From the NCBI RefSeq assembly GCF_011290685.1, contig NZ_JAANYN010000006.1, positions 372,001 to 436,000 of the forward strand: a stretch of DNA of 64,000 bases, read 5' to 3'. The translations under genes were made by a program, and so were the position numbers. This DNA comes from Cyclobacterium plantarum (lineage in GTDB: Bacteria > Bacteroidota > Bacteroidia > Cytophagales > Cyclobacteriaceae). This document shows, piece by piece, positions 9,514-18,318 of this stretch; position 1 is the stretch's first letter; every line of letters starts with the position of its first letter. The notes under the pieces were generated by a model that saw nothing but the letters and a program-made list of their open reading frames with translations, did no database searches and was not told the DNA's origin.

Positions 9514-9549
9514 GCCCATGCTGTGCGTTCAATAGGGTACAGCATGGGC
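9514..9549. repeat. Perfect 11-bp inverted repeat between convergent genes
   Basis: GCCCATGCTGT at 9514-9524 and its exact complement at 9539-9549 enclose a 14-base loop. It lies between the ends of the DUF2723 and methyltransferase genes. Position suggests a bidirectional terminator, but no T-run follows either arm directly, so it may instead block RNA decay. Confidence 0.6.
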
Positions 9550-9563
9550 CAAACTTGTCCTTT

Positions 9564-10343
9564 TTACGCTTTCTTGTGCAGCAAATAAAAGAGGTCTAAT
9601 GCCTCGGTGGGATCATCCAAAAACAGGTAGTCTGCATGAAATATTTCCTCCACGGCTTTTCCCTGCTTTTCGTGCAGCTTGTTGCGGTTAAAGCGGTTTA
9701 AAATTTCATAGGGGATTTTCAATAGACCGGCAGGAAGGCGGTACTGCAAATTAAGGAAATCCCATTTGGTTATTCTTTCTACTGAAAGTTTATTGGCCCT
9801 ATGGTATTCCCAAACCTTTTCATTGCCTCCAATTCCTTTGGTCTCGACCTTGTCAAATACCTTCAAACACAATTCCTGAAGTTGATCTGGGGTATACTCC
9901 CTGATGTGCCAGGGATTCCTGGAAAGAGAAAATCGAATATTAGGGGTAGAAATCAGGGCAAATCCTCCCGGTTTCAGTACCCTGTAGATTTCCTGTAAGT
10001 ACAACAAGTCATCGGGGATGTGTTCAATCACCTGAAAGCTGACCACTACATCAAAAGTGTTGTCTTTCAAGCCAGGCATGGGTGGCAAAACGGCCTGCTC
10101 AAAGACAAAGTCAGGGTGCTTGACTTTCAGTATCTCCAGGATATCGCCAATTTTATCCATTCCATGGTAATGATTGACCAGGGGACCCAATACCTCCACC
10201 CCCCTTCCTTCACCACATCCAATCTCCAATAAATCACCGAAAACATAATCTTTAGCGACAATGTAGGCCTTCAATAGGCGTTGATGAATAGGGTTATCAC
10301 TGATCAACTTATCGGAAGTAATTTCCGTTGTATAGGTAGCCAT
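9564..10343 (-). CDS. Class I SAM-dependent methyltransferase
   Basis: A 259-residue cytoplasmic protein with the methyltransferase fold. Motif I is LLEIGCGEGRGVEVL at about residues 38-52, an acidic motif II follows (HGMDKI), and the post-I region FDVVVSFQVIEHIPDDLLYL with EIYRVLKPGGFALISTPN is characteristic of the Methyltransf_11/UbiE-like group. The C-terminal 80 residues (EKVWEYHRANKLSVERITKW and FNRNKLHEKQ) probably form a substrate cap. The acceptor is unknown. Relatives are often attached to cell-surface glycan synthesis, which would fit the adjacent glycosyltransferase, but that is guesswork. Confidence 0.85.
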   Translation of the reverse strand: MATYTTEITSDKLISDNPIHQRLLKAYIVAKDYVFGDLLEIGCGEGRGVEVLGPLVNHYHGMDKIGDILEILKVKHPDFVFEQAVLPPMPGLKDNTFDVVVSFQVIEHIPDDLLYLQEIYRVLKPGGFALISTPNIRFSLSRNPWHIREYTPDQLQELCLKVFDKVETKGIGGNEKVWEYHRANKLSVERITKWDFLNLQYRLPAGLLKIPYEILNRFNRNKLHEKQGKAVEEIFHADYLFLDDPTEALDLFYLLHKKA

Positions 10344-10364
10344 TTAAAATTTTATTATTTTCAA

Positions 10365-10372
10365 CAAAATTA
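10365..10372 (-). promoter_or_regulatory. -7 promoter element for the methyltransferase gene
   Basis: The minus strand reads TAATTTTG (TAnnTTTG), 21 bases before the ATG at 10343. The divergent GWxTD gene starts on the other side. Confidence 0.4.
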
Positions 10373-10418
10373 AGGTTAATTTTTAAAACCAACTATGGAA
10401 ACAATAAAGTCATTGCAC

Positions 10419-11642
10419 ATGAAAAAAATAATTGGTTGCCTGGCCGTCCTATGCTTTTTGTCGCTGTCGGTTCATGCACAAAACAATCTGCAAAGCATTA
10501 ACCAAAACCTGAGGTACTCCAGATATTCTCGGATCTCCCTCAAAGTGATCCCTATAAAAACGGCCGAAAGAACCTTTACCCTTCAAATGGTGGTAGAAAA
10601 AATCGAAGAGGATCCTGATTTTGACAATTATCTTTTCAGCTACACCATAGTTAATAGCTTCCAGAAAACCATTGCAGATGAGCAAGTGATTGCCCTTGAC
10701 AGGGACTTGCTGAAAGCCGATACTGACAGACATTTCTATTTTGAAGAAACCGTGGAAATCCCTGCAGATCAGGAAGAGGCTTATGTGATCTTCAGGGCAT
10801 TGGATAGCAGGCAGCAGGATGAATATGTCTATCATGCGGACCTCATCAGCCCATTTGTACCAGAACAACCAGGTTTTGGTGCTTATTATGGCAACGACAT
10901 TCCCTTTGATCAGAATTTTTTAAATGTGGAAGAATCCCTTTTATTTAAAAGTGAGCAAGGGGTAAACTTATACCGATACTATTACCCCCGGGAATTTCCT
11001 CTCCCCCTACCCCCAATGGAAACCAACACACCGGATATCCCAAGGGAGACCGAGGTGGTGGATGAGGGAAGTTTCCTGGTGAATGTGCCCGTTCCATTTG
11101 AAAAATCGGGATATTATTACATACAGGCAGACACCAGTTCAACCACAGGACTGATGATTAAAACTGCCAGCCAGACTTTCCCCAGGGTCTCGACCTGGGA
11201 GGAAATGATCCAAATGGTGACCTATATTTCTACCCGTAAGGAACACGAAACCTTGCTTGCCGCAGAAAATAAAAAAACCGCGTTGGATGAATATTGGATC
11301 AGAATGACCCGGGATGAGGAAACAGCAAAAACCCTGATAAAAGAATATTTCAGGCAAGTGGAGTTTGCCAATATTCTCTTTACAGATTTCAAGGAAGGCT
11401 GGGCCACAGACCGTGGAATGGTTTATATTATCATGGGGCCCCCGCAGGAGGTTTATTTTGATAAGGACAAAGAAACCTGGGTTTACCAGTCACAAGACTC
11501 AAATTCAAAAATTACTTTTACCTTTGCCCGCATAAAAAATATTTTAACCCCCAATTATTACACATTGAACCGATCAAGGGCCTACCAGCCGATTTGGTTC
11601 AAAAACATTACAGCATGGAGAAACGGAAGGATGGTTTTCTGA
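10419..11642 (+). CDS. GWxTD domain-containing secreted protein
   Basis: A 407-residue exported protein. I take the ATG at 10419 because MKKIIGCLAVLCFLSLSVHA is then a clean signal peptide; an in-frame ATG at 10395 would add 8 residues. The middle is beta-rich. The C-terminus carries the GWxTD motif as GWATDRGMVYIIMGPPQEVY, starting at about residue 327. This domain is widespread in Bacteroidota and Acidobacteriota, and its biochemical function is not known to me. The 3' end overlaps the rlmB start by 28 bases, so the two are probably translated from one message. Confidence 0.85.
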   Translation: MKKIIGCLAVLCFLSLSVHAQNNLQSINQNLRYSRYSRISLKVIPIKTAERTFTLQMVVEKIEEDPDFDNYLFSYTIVNSFQKTIADEQVIALDRDLLKADTDRHFYFEETVEIPADQEEAYVIFRALDSRQQDEYVYHADLISPFVPEQPGFGAYYGNDIPFDQNFLNVEESLLFKSEQGVNLYRYYYPREFPLPLPPMETNTPDIPRETEVVDEGSFLVNVPVPFEKSGYYYIQADTSSTTGLMIKTASQTFPRVSTWEEMIQMVTYISTRKEHETLLAAENKKTALDEYWIRMTRDEETAKTLIKEYFRQVEFANILFTDFKEGWATDRGMVYIIMGPPQEVYFDKDKETWVYQSQDSNSKITFTFARIKNILTPNYYTLNRSRAYQPIWFKNITAWRNGRMVF

Positions 11643-12397
11643 TCGACAGAGAAGACAACCAAAAAGATTACTTGTTTGGCATCAGGCCTATAATGGAGGC
11701 TTTTAATGCGGATCAGCAAATCGATAAGATTTTAGTGAACAAGGAATTGAAAGGGGATCTGTTAAAGGAACTACTGGCAACCGCCAGAGAGAAAAAAATC
11801 CCTGTGACCAAAGTACCGGAAAGCAAGCTGAACCGCATTACCCGTAAAAACCACCAGGGAGTGGTGGCGTATATTTCAGCAATTGCCTATGCTTCCCTGG
11901 ACAATGTGGTGGATGGCTGTTATTCCAGAGGCGTAGCTCCGCTCATACTGATGCTGGACAGGGTGACTGATGTCCGAAATTTTGGAGCCATCGCCAGGAC
12001 AGCTGAAGTAGCAGGTGTTCATGCCATTGTGATCCCGGAAAAAAGCAGTGCACAGATCAATTCCGATGCCGTAAAAACTTCTGCTGGTGCATTGAATTTT
12101 TTACCGGTAAGCAGGGAAAAAAACTTGTATTACGCCTTGAAAGACCTGAAAAAATCAGGCCTCAATGTAGTGGGTGTAACCGAAAAAACAGAGCGGAATA
12201 TGTATGCAGCAGACCTGACCTTACCTACGGTGTTGGTGGTGGGCTCAGAAGAAGACGGCATATCCGAGGAACTGATGGAACTCTGTGACGAATTTGTAAA
12301 GATCCCGGTATTGGGGAAAATAGAAAGTCTTAATGTATCGGTAGCTACCGGCATTGTTATCTATGAGGCCATAAGGCAGAGAAGTGAGACTGCCTAA
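11615..12397 (+). CDS. rlmB: 23S rRNA (guanosine-2'-O-)-methyltransferase RlmB
   Basis: A 260-residue SPOUT (TrmH/SpoU) enzyme, expected to 2'-O-methylate G2251 in 23S rRNA with SAM. The N-terminal substrate-binding domain includes YLFGIRPIMEAF. The trefoil-knot motifs are all present: LDRVTDVRNFGAIARTAEVA (motif 1), VVGSEEDGISEEL (motif 2) and SLNVSVATGIVIYEA (motif 3). The start at 11615 (MEKRKDG) is preferred over an upstream in-frame ATG at 11594 that lies deeper in the GWxTD gene. Another SpoU member such as TrmH is possible, but the N-terminal domain fits RlmB best. Confidence 0.9.
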   Translation: MEKRKDGFLIDREDNQKDYLFGIRPIMEAFNADQQIDKILVNKELKGDLLKELLATAREKKIPVTKVPESKLNRITRKNHQGVVAYISAIAYASLDNVVDGCYSRGVAPLILMLDRVTDVRNFGAIARTAEVAGVHAIVIPEKSSAQINSDAVKTSAGALNFLPVSREKNLYYALKDLKKSGLNVVGVTEKTERNMYAADLTLPTVLVVGSEEDGISEELMELCDEFVKIPVLGKIESLNVSVATGIVIYEAIRQRSETA

Positions 12398-12409
12398 ATA
12401 AATTTGCTT

Positions 12410-13759
12410 ATGGGAATAGAAACTGTAGCCCTGATCTTTACGGCAATGGCGCTGGCAGGAATGGCATTCTTTAGCTATAGCAACTTTCAAAAAAAGGAGA
12501 CGCTTCAGGAAAAGATCAGGGATCTGACCATGGAAAGGAACGGCCTGCAAGAAAGCAGGCAGTTACTCAGCGATAACCTGAACCGCCAATTAGATTTGTA
12601 TCAGACCCAGACAGCAACCATCAAGGCGTTGGAGGGAGATAAATACGAGTTGGCCCTGGATAAAAACAAGCTGGAATCCAAATTGCACTATCTGGGTGAA
12701 AAGCTGGCTTTTCAGGAGCAGGAACTGGAAAAGATGGGGAAGAAGTTTCAACAGGAATTTGAACTTCTGGCCAACAAAATTCTGGAGGAGAAATCCCTGA
12801 AATTCTCCCTGCAAAACCAGGAAAACATAGGAAGGATTCTGGACCCGCTGGGAAAGGACCTCGAGGCTTTTAAAAAACAGGTACAGGAAACCTATTCCAT
12901 GGAATCCAAGGAGCGCTTTTCACTGGAAAGAAAAGTAAAGGAGCTGGCCGAACTCAACCAACAGATCAGCCAGGAAGCAAGAAACCTCACCAATGCACTG
13001 AAGGGCAACGCCAAAATCAGGGGCAACTGGGGGGAAGCCATCCTGGAGACCATCCTGCAAAATTCCGGATTGGAAAAAAACAGGCACTACAGTGTACAGG
13101 AGTTTTTAAGAGACGATGCCGGCTATCCCTTGCTGGGTCAGGATGGAAAAAAAATGCAACCCGATGTGATCATCCATTATCCGGATAACAAAAAGGTCAT
13201 CATAGATGCTAAAATTTCACTTCTGGCTTACGAAAAGTACAGCAGTAGCACCGACGAACCCGATCAAAAAGACGCCCTGGAAATGCATCTAAAGGCTATT
13301 AAAACCCATATTGACCAACTATCCGGCAAGCAATATGAGGGCTATGCCAAGGCACTGGACTTTGTGATCATGTTTGTGCCCCTGGAGGCAGCTTACATAG
13401 TCGCACTGCAGGCAGATGCCCAGCTCTGGGAATATGCCTATAAAAAACGGGTATTGCTGATCAGCAGCAGTAACCTGATCGCGGCCCTTAAAATGATCAA
13501 AGACCTGTGGATTCGGGATGATCAATCCAAAAATGCCCTGGAAATTGCAGAAAGAGGAGGTCGCATGTACGATAAGTTTGCCTCCTTTCTGGGAAACCTG
13601 GAAGATATTGGCAAACACCTGGAAAAATCACAGGACAGCTACGATGCTGCCATCAAACAACTGAAAACAGGGAAAGGCAACCTGGTCTCCCAGGCTGAAA
13701 AACTGAAAAATCTGGGTATCAATGCCCGACAACAAATTTCCGATTCCGGTAAAAATTAA
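12410..13759 (+). CDS. rmuC: DNA recombination protein RmuC
   Basis: A 449-residue protein with an N-terminal membrane anchor (about residues 3-22), a coiled coil rich in Lys/Glu/Leu (about 28-145), and the RmuC nuclease-like domain (about 175-430) with GNAKIRGNWGEAILETIL, QPDVIIHYPDNKKVIIDAKI and FVIMFVPLEAAYIVAL. RmuC limits recombination between inverted repeats in E. coli. The ATG at 12410 is chosen over a TTG two codons upstream. It begins 12 bases after rlmB and its stop overlaps the convergent SprT-like gene by 4 bases. Confidence 0.92.
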   Translation: MGIETVALIFTAMALAGMAFFSYSNFQKKETLQEKIRDLTMERNGLQESRQLLSDNLNRQLDLYQTQTATIKALEGDKYELALDKNKLESKLHYLGEKLAFQEQELEKMGKKFQQEFELLANKILEEKSLKFSLQNQENIGRILDPLGKDLEAFKKQVQETYSMESKERFSLERKVKELAELNQQISQEARNLTNALKGNAKIRGNWGEAILETILQNSGLEKNRHYSVQEFLRDDAGYPLLGQDGKKMQPDVIIHYPDNKKVIIDAKISLLAYEKYSSSTDEPDQKDALEMHLKAIKTHIDQLSGKQYEGYAKALDFVIMFVPLEAAYIVALQADAQLWEYAYKKRVLLISSSNLIAALKMIKDLWIRDDQSKNALEIAERGGRMYDKFASFLGNLEDIGKHLEKSQDSYDAAIKQLKTGKGNLVSQAEKLKNLGINARQQISDSGKN

Positions 13760-14400
13760 AAAGGAACATCTCCCTCATCGTCCTTTTCTACCACTTCCGC
13801 ATGCCTGGAAATCAGGTATTTCCTACCCGTTGACAATTCCATACACAGTACCCTGGATCTTTTGGTCTCCAGCTTTTCAAAAATCCTGGACCTCAAGCCA
13901 AACTGAGCACCTGTCTTCAAATCACCCAATAGCACCCCAGTGTAAGAAGCAGAACGCCTGTCATACTTTTTCAATTCCTTCATCAGAAAGAAATCCGCTC
14001 CGGTACTTGCTTTGGGATTATTAAGGTACAGGCGGAGGGGAATCAACACATCCATGGGGAATACATTTTTATGCAGTAATGGGGCCATCAAAAACCGAAA
14101 AGAGCGCTTCCATTCCGGCCCATGGGGTTTGACCCCTACACCTTTGAATTGACTAAAAACCCGGTGATGCGCTACCTCATGTACAAAAGTGATCAGAAAT
14201 TGATAGGGGTTCAAATCGTGATTGATGGTAATCTTTTGGATTTCATGGCCCTTCCTGTACCGAAAATCACCCAATTTGGAAATCCTGGAACGGGTGATTT
14301 CAAAGTGAAATGGCTCCTCTTCCCACAGGGCGTAGCAATAGGGAATGGCCTTCTCCGGAACCCGGTTTTCCAGCATTTTATTCCAATCAGCTTTGTTCAT
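13756..14400 (-). CDS. SprT-like zinc metalloprotease domain protein
   Basis: A 214-residue protein with the zincin motif HEVAHH (HExxH) inside FLITFVHEVAHHRVF at about residues 70-84, and a downstream VKPHGPEWKRSFRFL that fits the third zinc ligand region of the SprT/Wss1/SPRTN group. SPRTN-type enzymes digest DNA-protein crosslinks; bacterial SprT is little studied. The gene shares its last four bases (TTAA) with the convergent rmuC stop, so the two cannot end independently. The pairing with rmuC hints at genome maintenance, which is inference. Confidence 0.85.
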   Translation of the reverse strand: MNKADWNKMLENRVPEKAIPYCYALWEEEPFHFEITRSRISKLGDFRYRKGHEIQKITINHDLNPYQFLITFVHEVAHHRVFSQFKGVGVKPHGPEWKRSFRFLMAPLLHKNVFPMDVLIPLRLYLNNPKASTGADFFLMKELKKYDRRSASYTGVLLGDLKTGAQFGLRSRIFEKLETKRSRVLCMELSTGRKYLISRHAEVVEKDDEGDVPF

Positions 14401-14674
14401 CGTATAACAATTGACCGGTCAAAAATAGCTTTTAAAAATGGATCGGTAAATGTCCTTTCCTAAAAAAATCGGGATTTTGTAGCTGCAATACCTGGCACCA
14501 GAGCTAACAGGTTTAAAAAACAGGGGGCTGGCCTAAACCAAGCTCAAGTGAACAATTGAAACCACAAAGAAAAATTATTTAGACAATCGTTTGCATAGAT
14601 AACTTTATTTTGTAACATTATTCTGCAATAGCAATTACCGCCCAAATAGGAAGGGCAAAAAAACCCAAAATGCC

Positions 14675-16456
14675 ATGAAACCTACAGATACCCGCAATCC
14701 GGAGTATTACCACAAAGTAGTGGACTGCCAATACGCCTGTCCTGCCCATACTCCTGTACCAGAGTACATCCGCAAAATCGCTGCAGAAAAATACACCGAA
14801 GCCTACATGATCAATTGGGAATCCAATGTATTCCCGGGGATTTTGGGCAGGACCTGTGACCGGCCATGTGAACCAGCCTGTCGCAGAGGCCGGGTGGAAG
14901 AGGAGCCCGTAGCCATCTGCAGGCTAAAAAGGGTGGCAGCAGACAACAAGGGAGATGTACAGTCCCTGATGCCTCAGGGACCATTCAGCCCCAATGGTAA
15001 AAAAATAGCCCTGATAGGGGGAGGTCCGGCTTCTCTTTCTGTAGCTCGGGATCTTGCTCCGCTTGGTTATGAAATTCACCTCTTTGATGAGCAAATCGCC
15101 GGAGGAGGCATGATGCGCAGTCAGATACCTGCCTTTCGCCTTCCCGAAGAAGTATTGAATGAAGAAGTAGGATATATATTGAATCTGGGCATTCATACCC
15201 AGTTCATGACGTACGTTGAAAGTCTGAAAGAAGTGCTGGAAAAAGATTATGATGCTATTTTTGTAGGCACAGGTGCTCCCCGAGGCCGGGATTTGCCAAA
15301 GTTGCCGGGAAGAAAGGAAGCAGATGCGCACATTCATATCGGAATAGAATGGCTGGCAGGAGTAGCCTTCGAGCACATCGACAAAATCGGCAAAAAGGTC
15401 ATTGTTTTAGGAGGAGGTAACACCGCCATGGATTGTTGCCGAACTTCCAGGAGACTGGGTGGAGAAAGTGTCAAAGTGGTGGTCAGGAGCCCATTTAAGG
15501 ACATGAAGGCTTCCCCCTGGGAAAAGGAGGATGCCATGCACGAGGACATTGAAATTTTTGATAACCATGTCCCTTTGAGTTTTGAAGTGGAAAACGGAAA
15601 ACTCACCGGCATGAAATTTCAACGTGTAAAAGCTGTTTATGATGATGCCGGTAAAAGAAAATTGCTTCCTACCGGAGAACCTGACGTGTTCATAGAGGCA
15701 GATGAGGTCTTGATCGCCATTGGTCAGGAAAACAGCTTCCCCTGGATAGAAAGGGATTTGGGATTGAAATTTGATGAATGGAACATGCCAGAAGTGGACA
15801 AAGTAACCTTCCAATCCACCCATCCCAAGGTTTTTTTCGGAGGTGATGCAGCCTTTGGTCCGGAAAATGTAATTACCGCTGTGGCCCATGGGCACCAGGC
15901 TGCAGTGTCCATACATTTGTTTTGTCAGGGAAAGGACATTACCAAAAGACCCGCTCCCTATACCAAACTTTTCAGCACCAAGATGGGCATCCACGAATGG
16001 AGCTACGACAGCCCGGTGACCATAGACCAGCGCTACCTGGTGCCACAGGCAGAAAAATCTGTCACCTTGCTGGACCGGAGAAAAGAAGTAGAACTGGGCT
16101 TTGATCTGCCCACCGGCTATAAGGAAGCCCAACGTTGTCTGAATTGTGATGTACAGACGGATTTTACGGCTGATCGCTGCATCGAATGCGATGCTTGCAT
16201 GGACATTTGCCCCACTTCCTGCATTACTTTCACCACCAACGAAGAAGATGAGGATCAGCTGAGACAAAAATTATTGGTGCCTGCTACGGATAAAACCCAG
16301 GATATCCTGGTTTCGGAAAACTTAAAAACCGGCCGTGTGATGGTCAAAGATGAAGATGTTTGCCTGCACTGCGGGCTTTGTGCTGAGCGTTGCCCCACTT
16401 CTGCCTGGGACATGCAGCAATTTTTCTACAGTGTAACCAAAGCAGAAAACATATGA
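14675..16456 (+). CDS. GltD-like NAD(P)H:acceptor oxidoreductase with C-terminal 2[4Fe-4S] ferredoxin domain (KOR electron-transfer subunit)
   Basis: A 593-residue cytoplasmic flavoprotein. The N-terminal Fe-S domain has Cys18, Cys22, Cys61, Cys65 and Cys69 (CQYACPAH; CDRPCEPACRRG). A FAD loop IALIGGGPASLSVA sits at 111-124, and an NAD(P) loop VIVLGGGNTAMDCCR lies around 245-260. Two ferredoxin-type clusters end the protein: CIECDACMDIC at 502-512 and CLHCGLCAERC at 563-573. It resembles the glutamate synthase small subunit, but no large subunit is nearby. Its stop overlaps the korA start as ATGA, so I read it as the subunit that passes electrons between the 2-oxoacid oxidoreductase and NAD(P). 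Confidence 0.85.
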   Translation: MKPTDTRNPEYYHKVVDCQYACPAHTPVPEYIRKIAAEKYTEAYMINWESNVFPGILGRTCDRPCEPACRRGRVEEEPVAICRLKRVAADNKGDVQSLMPQGPFSPNGKKIALIGGGPASLSVARDLAPLGYEIHLFDEQIAGGGMMRSQIPAFRLPEEVLNEEVGYILNLGIHTQFMTYVESLKEVLEKDYDAIFVGTGAPRGRDLPKLPGRKEADAHIHIGIEWLAGVAFEHIDKIGKKVIVLGGGNTAMDCCRTSRRLGGESVKVVVRSPFKDMKASPWEKEDAMHEDIEIFDNHVPLSFEVENGKLTGMKFQRVKAVYDDAGKRKLLPTGEPDVFIEADEVLIAIGQENSFPWIERDLGLKFDEWNMPEVDKVTFQSTHPKVFFGGDAAFGPENVITAVAHGHQAAVSIHLFCQGKDITKRPAPYTKLFSTKMGIHEWSYDSPVTIDQRYLVPQAEKSVTLLDRRKEVELGFDLPTGYKEAQRCLNCDVQTDFTADRCIECDACMDICPTSCITFTTNEEDEDQLRQKLLVPATDKTQDILVSENLKTGRVMVKDEDVCLHCGLCAERCPTSAWDMQQFFYSVTKAENI

Positions 16457-18318
16457 GCATGCCACAAGCCATTTCCAGGCCCAGGGCCCGGATAAACAAT
16501 TTTGTCGCCCGTTTTGCCAATGTCAATGGCACCGGTTCGGCCAGTGCAAATTTTCTTTTCGCCAAAGCCATCTTCAGGATGGGGATTCCCGTAACACCCA
16601 AAAACATTTTCCCTTCAAACATACAGGGTTTGCCCACCTGGTATGAGGTGAGGGTAAGCGAAAAAGGGTATCTGGGCCGTAGGGAAGGCATTGACCTTCT
16701 TGTGGCCGTCAACGCCCAAAGCATGAAACAGGATATAGAAAGTGTGCGGAAAGGCGGCTACCTGGTATACGACAGCACCAAAAAACTTTCACCCGACCTG
16801 ATACGTGAGGACATTCACTACCTGGGAATCCCGATGATGGAACTGGCCAATGAAAACTTTAGCAATCCCAGGCAGCGGCAATTGTTCAAAAATATCATCT
16901 ATGTAGGTGCCCTTTCCGTGCTGCTTCAAATTGAATTTGAGGTATTGGAAAACCTGCTCAAAGAACAATTTGCGGGAAAGGAAAAACTAATCGCCCCCAA
17001 TATCACTGCGATCAAACTGGGTATGGATTACGTCAGGGAGCATTTTGACTACCCCCTGGATTTTTACCTGGAAAGAAGGGACCTGGTCAGGGATAAGATC
17101 ATGGTGGACGGCAACACGGCCTGTGGCCTGGGTGCAGTTTATGGAGGTGCTACGGTGATGGCCTGGTATCCCATCACACCTTCTACCTCGGTAGCAGAGG
17201 CCTACGAAAAATTTGCTTCCCAGTACCGTCTTGATCACCAAACCGGAAAGCACCATTATGCTGTGGTACAGGCAGAAGATGAACTTGCAGCTATGGGAAT
17301 GGTCATCGGGGCCAACTGGAACGGTGCCAGGGCACTTACCGCTACCAGCGGACCGGGTGTTTCGCTGATGAACGAATTCATAGGACTGGCCTATTTTGCG
17401 GAAGTACCGGCAGTATTGATAGATGTGCAGCGGGCAGGACCCAGCACAGGCATGCCGACACGAACCCAGCAATCGGACATCACACTGGCAGCCTATGCTT
17501 CCCATGGTGATACCAAACATCCCTTGGTGTTTCCGGCTTCTCCGGAGGAATGTTTCCGGATGACCGCTGATTGTTTTGACCTGGCCGACCGGCTGCAAAC
17601 ACCGGTCATTCTGATGACCGATCTGGATCTGGGCATGAACGACCACATGAGTGAGCCCTTCCAATGGGATGAAAACCGAAAATACGACCGCGGTAAAGTC
17701 CTGAATAAGGAAGAACTGGAAGACATGGGCCGTTATGGACGTTACCTGGACACTGAAGGGGACGGTATCCCCTACCGAACCTACCCCGGTACACATCCCT
17801 CCAAAGGGGCTTTTACTACCAGGGGAACATCCCGGGATGAATATGCAGTCTATACCGAGGACAGTGCGGCTTACAAACGCAACATGGAGCGGCTGCAAAC
17901 CAAATGGGAAACTGCCAAAAAAATCGTTCCTGCCCCCAGCCTATATCAGGAAAGCAACCAAAGTGAAATCGGCATGCTCTTTTTCGGTACTTCTACCTAC
18001 TCTTCAGAGGAAGCAAAAGACATCCTGGAAGAAAAAGAAATCCAGTTGGATGCCATCCGCATCAAAGCTTTTCCATTTGGAACTGAAACCGAAGCCTTTA
18101 TCCGCTCCCACAAATTGGTATTCATCATCGAACAAAACAGGGACGGGCAGCTTCGCAGCCTGATCATCAATGAGATGCAAATGAACCCGAAAAAACTGGT
18201 TTCTGTGCTGAATTACGATGGCATGCCCATCACCGCCGATAACATTGCCCTGCAGATTTCCGATTATTTAAAGCAAAAAAACGCTGTGCCCCATGACTTA
18301 TCTGAAACCCTTATTTAG
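16453..18318 (+). CDS. korA: 2-oxoacid:acceptor oxidoreductase, fused gamma-alpha subunit
   Basis: A 621-residue protein. Residues about 15-190 are the gamma domain (GTGSASANFLFAKAIFRMG; YEVRVSEKGYLGRREGIDLL), fused to the alpha domain with NTACGLGAVYGGATVMAWYP, ITPSTSVAEAYEKFA and ATSGPGVSLMNEFIGLAYFA. The enzyme oxidatively decarboxylates a 2-oxoacid with CoA and thiamine diphosphate, or runs in reverse. The ATG at 16453 forms the ATGA overlap with the upstream stop; an open frame reaches back to 16390 but only as an out-of-frame overlap of the upstream gene. 2-oxoglutarate is the likely substrate, partly because an isocitrate dehydrogenase remnant follows korB. Confidence 0.88.
   Translation: MSMPQAISRPRARINNFVARFANVNGTGSASANFLFAKAIFRMGIPVTPKNIFPSNIQGLPTWYEVRVSEKGYLGRREGIDLLVAVNAQSMKQDIESVRKGGYLVYDSTKKLSPDLIREDIHYLGIPMMELANENFSNPRQRQLFKNIIYVGALSVLLQIEFEVLENLLKEQFAGKEKLIAPNITAIKLGMDYVREHFDYPLDFYLERRDLVRDKIMVDGNTACGLGAVYGGATVMAWYPITPSTSVAEAYEKFASQYRLDHQTGKHHYAVVQAEDELAAMGMVIGANWNGARALTATSGPGVSLMNEFIGLAYFAEVPAVLIDVQRAGPSTGMPTRTQQSDITLAAYASHGDTKHPLVFPASPEECFRMTADCFDLADRLQTPVILMTDLDLGMNDHMSEPFQWDENRKYDRGKVLNKEELEDMGRYGRYLDTEGDGIPYRTYPGTHPSKGAFTTRGTSRDEYAVYTEDSAAYKRNMERLQTKWETAKKIVPAPSLYQESNQSEIGMLFFGTSTYSSEEAKDILEEKEIQLDAIRIKAFPFGTETEAFIRSHKLVFIIEQNRDGQLRSLIINEMQMNPKKLVSVLNYDGMPITADNIALQISDYLKQKNAVPHDLSETLI

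Noticed and set aside
15407-16267. 286-codon minus-strand open frame
   Set aside because: It lies fully inside the flavoprotein gene, whose domains are certain; the composition is odd and no family is recognised.
14675-16456. Glutamate synthase small subunit (gltD)
   Set aside because: No large subunit is nearby, the protein has an extra C-terminal 2[4Fe-4S] domain, and it overlaps korA, so the KOR-linked reading is better.
16987-17898. 303-codon minus-strand open frame
   Set aside because: Shadow of korA, with Cys/His/Gly-rich composition typical of reverse reading of a real gene.
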